64,000 nt of DNA. It comes from Corynebacterium kutscheri. Lineage in GTDB: Bacteria; Actinomycetota; Actinomycetes; Mycobacteriales; Mycobacteriaceae. The stretch's first letter is position 1. The number at the start of each line of letters is the position of its first letter. The position numbers and the translations under genes are program-made. Positions 58,431-64,000 of the stretch are shown piece after piece. The notes under the pieces were generated by a model, which searched no databases, was not told the DNA's origin, and was given only the letters and a program-made list of their open reading frames with translations. The stretch covers positions 1,798,001 to 1,862,000 of the forward strand of contig NZ_CP011312.1 of assembly GCF_000980835.1 (NCBI RefSeq). Direction: 5' to 3'.

Positions 58431-59882
58431 TTAAGACACTGCATTCAGTAGTGGATCAACAGCAAAGAAGAGTACAAACAAGCCAGCAACTAGCCACATA
58501 ACCCAATGTACATTCTTGGCTTTACCAGCAGCGGCAGCCATAATCACATACGTAATAAAACCAACACCAATACCATTAGCAATGGAGTAGGTAAATGGCA
58601 TAACCACGATGGTCAAGAATGCTGGCAGTGCAATTTCAAACTTGGTGAAGTTGATCTCGCGCACCTGCGTAATCATCATTGCACCCACGATAACAAGCAC
58701 TGGTGCGGCTGCTTCAATAGGCACAACCTCATACAGCGGGGTAAGAAACATTGCTAAAAGGAAAAGAACACCGGTCACAACGTTAGCTAAACCAGTGCGG
58801 GCGCCATCGGCAATACCTGCTGAAGAATCCACGTACACGGTATTCGAGCTTGCTGAAGCAACACCACCAACAATCGCACCAGCACCTTCTACAACAAGTG
58901 CTTTCTTCAGATCTGGCACAATGCCTTTTTCATCAGCAAGACCAGCCTGTTTACCTAATGCGGTAATTGTTCCCATGGCATCAAAGAAATTAGCCAGTAC
59001 CAGGGTAAACAGTAACAAAGTAGCGCTTAAAGCACCCACACGACTAAAAGCACCTACTAGAGAAATATCACCAACAATGCTTAAATCTGGGATACCGCCA
59101 AAAGAATCTGGCACTGCTGGTACCGCAAGGCTCCAACCACCAGTGGGATTTGTCGCTGAAGAGCTTGCCCCGGTTAAGGCTTCCACGATCATCGCAATAA
59201 TGGTGGTAGCTAAAATACCGATAAACAATCCACCACGTACTTTACGAATAACCAGCACACCGCAAATTAATAAGCCGATAACAAAAACAAAAGTAGGCCA
59301 GGAGGCAATAGAACCATTAGTTCCCAAACCCACTGGCACCGTGGTGTTGGCAGCATCGGGAATACGACGAACAAAACCGGAATCAACCAAGCCAATCATG
59401 GCAATAAACATGCCGATGCCTACGCCCATTGCGGCAATGATATCTTGTGGAATTGCGGAAAAAACCATGGTTCGGAAACCAGAAACCGCTAACAGCACAA
59501 TAATCACGCCGTCGAGAACTACCAGTCCCATGGCTTCTTCCCAGGTCAATCCTTCAGTGGAAACCATGGTCACAGCGACCAGGGTGTTAATTCCTAGTCC
59601 GGCAGCAATACCAAAGGGATAACGAGCGATAAGGCCAAAAGCAATAGTCATTACACCTGCAGCTAATGCAGTAGCTGCAGCAACTTGTGGGATACCAAGT
59701 ACTTTCCCATTGATATCGGCTCCGGTGCCTAGGATCAATGGGTTAAGGATGATGATATAAGCCATCGCAAAGAACGTGACTACGCCGGCACGAATTTCAG
59801 TGCCGATGGTAGAACCACGCTCAGAGATCTTAAAATATCGGTCCATAAAGCCCTTATTGGCTGTGGCCGAGGTATTCGTCAT
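58431..59882 (-). CDS. NCS2-family purine permease (AzgA-like)
   Basis: About 483 aa with 12-14 membrane helices. GSTIGTEIRAGVVTFFAMAYIIILNPLILG is the typical AzgA start. LGINTLVAVTMV, VGIGMFIAMIGLVDSG and SNTVYVDSSAGIADGARTGLANVVTGVLF follow, the last being the NCS2/AzgA signature. It probably imports adenine, guanine or hypoxanthine. The start follows GGAG; an ATG 39 bases upstream precedes it. The ~200-base leader contains potential stem-loops. Confidence 0.9.
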   Translation of the reverse strand: MTNTSATANKGFMDRYFKISERGSTIGTEIRAGVVTFFAMAYIIILNPLILGTGADINGKVLGIPQVAAATALAAGVMTIAFGLIARYPFGIAAGLGINTLVAVTMVSTEGLTWEEAMGLVVLDGVIIVLLAVSGFRTMVFSAIPQDIIAAMGVGIGMFIAMIGLVDSGFVRRIPDAANTTVPVGLGTNGSIASWPTFVFVIGLLICGVLVIRKVRGGLFIGILATTIIAMIVEALTGASSSATNPTGGWSLAVPAVPDSFGGIPDLSIVGDISLVGAFSRVGALSATLLLFTLVLANFFDAMGTITALGKQAGLADEKGIVPDLKKALVVEGAGAIVGGVASASSNTVYVDSSAGIADGARTGLANVVTGVLFLLAMFLTPLYEVVPIEAAAPVLVIVGAMMITQVREINFTKFEIALPAFLTIVVMPFTYSIANGIGVGFITYVIMAAAAGKAKNVHWVMWLVAGLFVLFFAVDPLLNAVS

Positions 59883-59963
59883 AGTTTCTCCATGCAAAAT
59901 GGGTGGCGAACTTGGATGCATCGCGCACCATGAGAGTTCTTCTAGGGTGGAAATCTATTTTCC

Positions 59964-60013
59964 AGCTCTAAGTGTGCAACGGTCGTTCGGTAGAATCCAA
60001 ATGGGAGAGAGCT
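59964..60013 (-). promoter_or_regulatory. Potential structured leader of the permease gene
   Basis: AGCTCT / AGAGCT arms (59964-59969 and 60008-60013) enclose ~38 bases. A neighbouring hairpin GGAAA-atagg-like-TTTCC lies at ~59949-59963. I cannot match it to a known riboswitch. Confidence 0.3.
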
Positions 60014-60118
60014 ATTTCACATCCACTGGGCATCATGTTTTATATTTCTGATATCTGCAACTTAACTATGCAGAAGAAACAACAAAAATTTCTTTGCCCT
60101 AGCCTATGTTCGCAGGTG

Positions 60119-60811
60119 CTATAAAACCACCGGCAATTCATCATCGAAAGGCACAGCACCCGGTGTGGAAAGCGGTTCCGCCGGCGGGGTTTGAGAATGT
60201 GCCCCACAGCCATAATCAGCAGTAACTACTTTGGCGTCAAAAGCATACTGATTTCCACAGGCTCCCACGTTATCGTGATGTGCTAACGGTAAAAAGAATG
60301 CGCAACTTTCACAATGAAACGTAGCATTTTGGGCATAAGCAGAACTTGCGCCAAAAATACCTGCTTGCCAACGGTTAATAGTGTCTTGTACCCCAAAATC
60401 ACTTAATATCTTCTTTCCCTCAGATTCCGTCAGTCGAGGATCATCATCGCGTGGGGGTAGTTGATCTTTGGGCCCTAAATCACCGGGTAGTACTCGATCG
60501 GCATAAGGAACCCACTGAGGTGCTTGTAACGCAAACCGTCCGGGGACTAACGCCACCTCATTGACCGTGATATATCTTGTCCCTTTGGCACAAGCAAGCA
60601 CTGCATTCCATTCCCAGCCGTCATAGCCAGCTACCATTGCCTGAAAACGGTGGGTTGCTACATGATCGTTATCTAGGCTTGCACCCATATGTCGGCCAAC
60701 TTCGCCTTCATCAAGTTCAACCAACGCGCGACGAGCTACTTTCACAGCCACTCGTCCTAAAAGCAGATGCGGTTTTTCATCTCTATCTCTTCGTCTATTC
60801 AGAGTGTGCAC
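60119..60811 (-). CDS. DUF3027 family protein with zinc-ribbon-like cysteines
   Basis: About 230 aa, soluble. VAVKVARRALVELDEGEVGRHMGAS, GYDGWEWNAVLACAKGTRYITVNEVALVPG and WVPYADRVLPGDLGPKDQLPPRDDDPRL are the DUF3027 hallmarks. Four cysteines, in CESC, ACGNQ and GCGAH, suggest a metal site. The function is unknown in this actinobacterial family. A start to 60856 would leave only 9 bases before the divergent lipoprotein start; I prefer the GTG preceded by AGGGGA. The choice is uncertain. Confidence 0.82.
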   Translation of the reverse strand: MHTLNRRRDRDEKPHLLLGRVAVKVARRALVELDEGEVGRHMGASLDNDHVATHRFQAMVAGYDGWEWNAVLACAKGTRYITVNEVALVPGRFALQAPQWVPYADRVLPGDLGPKDQLPPRDDDPRLTESEGKKILSDFGVQDTINRWQAGIFGASSAYAQNATFHCESCAFFLPLAHHDNVGACGNQYAFDAKVVTADYGCGAHSQTPPAEPLSTPGAVPFDDELPVVL

Positions 60812-60865
60812 CCGCCTATTATCCCCTGATCCCCACCTTTGATACACATCAGGCATGATATACCC

Positions 60866-61681
60866 ATGATATTTCGGAGAACTCCTACCAAAATTATCGT
60901 GCTCAGTGCATGCACCGCACTAAGTTTAAGCGCCTGTTCTTTCTTAACAGTCTTACCTGGAGTTTCACCAACCGTCGAAAAGCTGCAACCAGTAGTCGAA
61001 AAACGCTACCCAGCTAGTGAGTTCTGGTTTACGCAAGGAATCGAAGTAGTTGATAATCAACTACTTATTAGCACTGGGCAATATAATGAGTCCCGCATTT
61101 TTTATACTCAGCTAGGTGGTCTCGAAGAAAAACATCGCCACTGGCTCGAACCACAGTATTTTGGCGAAGGAGCTACCAAAATTGGTGATGTTGTATGGCA
61201 ATTAACCTGGAAATCTGGGGTGGCTTTTAAACGTGATGCTGCCACTTTAACAGAAATAGAAAAAGTTTCTTACCCAGGTCAAGGGTGGGGATTATGTTCT
61301 TTTGCTAATGAGCTCATTATGTCTGATGGAACAAATGAGTTGCGAGTACTTGGCCCAGACACTTTCGTTGAAAAACGACGGATAATAGTTACGGATCAAT
61401 CCGCAACTGCTACAACGGTTGACAAGCTTAATGAGCTGGAGTGTGTAGAAAAAGATGGTCGGCGTCAGGTATATGCGAATATCTTTTTAACCACCGACAT
61501 TATTCGTATTGACGCAAATAGTGGTGAGGTTACTGCAGTTATTGATGCCAGTAGCCTAGAAAATAATGCAGCTGCTGATGCCAATAATGTGCTTAATGGC
61601 ATTGCTTATTTGCCGGAAGAAGATCGTTTCCTTATTACTGGTAAACGGTGGCCAGATATGTATAAGGTGCGTTTTGAGTGA
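60866..61681 (+). CDS. Glutamine-cyclotransferase-like lipoprotein
   Basis: About 271 aa. A lipobox LSACS follows a hydrophobic signal (CTALSLSAC). After it, RYPASEFWFTQGIEVVDNQLLISTGQYNESRIFY, WGLCSFANELIMSDGTNEL, LNELECVEK and LNGIAYLPEEDRFLITGKRWPDMYKV match the five-blade-propeller glutaminyl-peptide cyclotransferase family (Glu_cyclase_2). It would cyclise N-terminal Gln of exported proteins. It is followed by a DUF2771 gene on the same strand. Confidence 0.85.
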   Translation: MIFRRTPTKIIVLSACTALSLSACSFLTVLPGVSPTVEKLQPVVEKRYPASEFWFTQGIEVVDNQLLISTGQYNESRIFYTQLGGLEEKHRHWLEPQYFGEGATKIGDVVWQLTWKSGVAFKRDAATLTEIEKVSYPGQGWGLCSFANELIMSDGTNELRVLGPDTFVEKRRIIVTDQSATATTVDKLNELECVEKDGRRQVYANIFLTTDIIRIDANSGEVTAVIDASSLENNAAADANNVLNGIAYLPEEDRFLITGKRWPDMYKVRFE

Positions 61682-61744
61682 AAATACCGAATATTACCAA
61701 CACATCTGTATCGGAACTCAGTCAACTTATTAGGATAGATAACC

Positions 61745-62338
61745 ATGCCAAGCTCTACGACCAAGAAAAAGAATTTACTGCAAATACTCATCCTGCTTAT
61801 TGCGGTGGTGGTGATCGTAGTTGCCTCGGTAGTGTTTCAAAACTGGTGGAATAACCGACCAGGACTAGAACCTGCTGATATCACCATCCGCGCCACTGTA
61901 GGTGATCAGGTCGTTGAGGTTTCCCCTTACACCATCGCTGAGCTGGGTATGGAAGTCAAAGAATATGAAATAACCAGTTTATCTGTTGGTGAAAATGACA
62001 CAGTTAAGCTGGATCTACCGGAAGAAATCTATGATCATGATTGGATGCTGCTAAGCATTTACGACGATCCAGCAGCCAATGATGAAAAATATTATCGCGC
62101 TCACGAGCAAACCACCGTCGAAATTGCTGGTTCCGCTAACCCTACTAGCGATATAAATACTCGCCCACGCCTTGCAATAATCGAGGTAACCTCAGTTCTT
62201 ATCGGACATGATGCTCATGGAGCAGAAGCGCCTTATACGGTTACCTGGTCTATTGGCACTAAATACGCTGAAAGTATTACTTTCGATGACTCCGGCAGCG
62301 AAGATTCTCAAAGTGCAGATTCTGCTGCCACCAACTAG
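61745..62338 (+). CDS. DUF2771 family membrane-anchored protein
   Basis: 197 aa. A short basic N-terminus and one membrane helix (~10-32) precede an extracellular domain: ADITIRATVGDQVVEVSPYTIAELGMEV ... VKLDLPEEIYDHDWMLLSIYDDP. The pattern matches DUF2771, an actinobacterial family of unknown role. The tail is Ser/Asp-rich. It probably forms one transcript with the lipoprotein gene. Confidence 0.82.
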   Translation: MPSSTTKKKNLLQILILLIAVVVIVVASVVFQNWWNNRPGLEPADITIRATVGDQVVEVSPYTIAELGMEVKEYEITSLSVGENDTVKLDLPEEIYDHDWMLLSIYDDPAANDEKYYRAHEQTTVEIAGSANPTSDINTRPRLAIIEVTSVLIGHDAHGAEAPYTVTWSIGTKYAESITFDDSGSEDSQSADSAATN

Positions 62339-62407
62339 CAAGACTTATCCGCAATGCTTGAGCTAAGCCCCATACACCTACACTGCTATTAAAGGACTAT
62401 TAAAGAA

Positions 62408-62445
62408 GCCGTCTGCATGAATGTATGCAGACGGCTCACTATTTT
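62408..62445 (+). terminator. Terminator of the lipoprotein-DUF2771 unit
   Basis: GCCGTCTGCAT / ATGCAGACGGC, an 11-bp perfect stem with a 6-base loop, then TATTTTT. Confidence 0.88.
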
Positions 62446-62489
62446 TGAACACTCAGCAACAGCATATGTTTTAACGCTGCGATTAATGC

Positions 62490-62876
62490 CTAAACGTCAA
62501 GTTCATCAGCTACTACCCGCAAAATCTTAGCAATTTGGGTAGCTTCTTTTCGATCAGGATACCGACCTTGCGCAAGCACTGGCTGCACACTGCTTTCTAA
62601 GGTTGTTGCCAAATCAGCAATCATGCTAGCTAATTCCTCTGGTGGGAACTTGTGCTGCACCTTACGCTGTTTTGGCTTATCTACTAATTGAACCCGAAGT
62701 GCCTGTGGCCCTTTACGTCCACTAACAAAATCAAACTCGATACGTTGCCCAGGATAAAGTTCTTCTACACCAGGCGGTAATACCTTTTGGCTAACATAAC
62801 AGTCCTCGCCATCCGGATTAGAGACGAACCCAAAACCGCGTTCAGCGTTATACCATTTCACTTTGCCAATTGGCAT
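62490..62876 (-). CDS. cspB: Cold-shock-domain protein CspB type (long form)
   Basis: 128 aa. The cold shock domain (~1-65) has GKVKWYNAERGFGFVSNPDGEDCYV (RNP1) and GQRIEFDFVSGRKGPQALRVQ. A helical C-terminal extension of ~60 aa follows (ASMIADLATTLESSVQ), typical of the longer corynebacterial CspB. It binds single-stranded nucleic acid. The start follows AAGGACG. Confidence 0.93.
   Translation of the reverse strand: MPIGKVKWYNAERGFGFVSNPDGEDCYVSQKVLPPGVEELYPGQRIEFDFVSGRKGPQALRVQLVDKPKQRKVQHKFPPEELASMIADLATTLESSVQPVLAQGRYPDRKEATQIAKILRVVADELDV

Positions 62877-64000
<1,124 letters not shown>

Noticed and set aside
58609..59622. 337-codon plus-strand ORF inside the purine permease
   Set aside because: It is exactly antisense to a clear membrane protein gene; composition (Pro/Thr/Ile, no domain) is that of a shadow frame.

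Overview
The window is chromosomal DNA of a low-GC Corynebacterium. The evidence is a set of corynebacterial signature genes in their usual neighbourhoods: an AmtR-type nitrogen regulator, mycoredoxin, a single-CR-domain HtaA-type hemin protein behind a DtxR iron box, a DUF5979 wall-anchored protein, Rpf, SepH, CspB and the gltA/FKBP pair. Base composition is visibly lower in GC than in C. glutamicum. The species cannot be fixed from the sequence alone.

Layout. 1-4.3 kb: a GntR regulator faces a two-gene unit (a double alpha/beta hydrolase and a sugar porter), with matching inverted repeats between them. 4.3-8.4 kb: an MprAB-type envelope-stress two-component system with its HtrA/PepD-like protease. 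8.5-12.4 kb: six ribosomal protein genes (L32, L31B, L28, L33, S14, S18), all without zinc-binding cysteines, split by an MFS efflux-type gene. 12.6-17.6 kb: a nucleotidyltransferase-like protein, AmtR, a CitE-like lyase, purH, purN. 17.6-26.7 kb: a DUF6350 membrane protein, an M23 peptidase, a small HTH protein, PcrA, chorismate mutase, Pgi, YccF. 27-36.8 kb: an Lhr-type helicase, CysQ, ThyA-DHFR-mycoredoxin, an unknown 413-aa protein, CobF, and a small conserved protein.

37.1-47.4 kb is the accessory part. It begins at tRNA-Arg(CCT), continues through a degenerate small mobile element (tandem integrase-arm-like repeats, a TM/coiled-coil protein, an orphan HicB-like HTH protein, a small membrane protein), a 1.1-kb gene-poor gap, a wall-anchored protein with three Cys-containing domains, a 45-codon unannotated ORF shaped like a corynebacterial porin gene, a DUF418 membrane protein, and the DtxR-controlled hemin-binding protein.

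47.4-64 kb returns to core genes: a cation/proton antiporter, a Tat-exported DUF1906 protein, a secreted beta-lactamase-fold protein, enoyl-CoA hydratase, FKBP isomerase, citrate synthase, phosphoserine aminotransferase, SepH, a DUF6928-like protein, a TrmH/SpoU methylase, a purine permease, DUF3027, a glutamine-cyclotransferase-like lipoprotein, DUF2771, CspB, and the start of rpf.

The most unusual whole-window signal is an 11-bp word, GCTTWTCGACG (W = A or T). I count it 17 times on both strands, in genes (several reading frames) and between genes, against well under one expected by chance. The best single-locus candidate for something undescribed is the 45-aa leaderless amphipathic peptide gene at 42340-42477.
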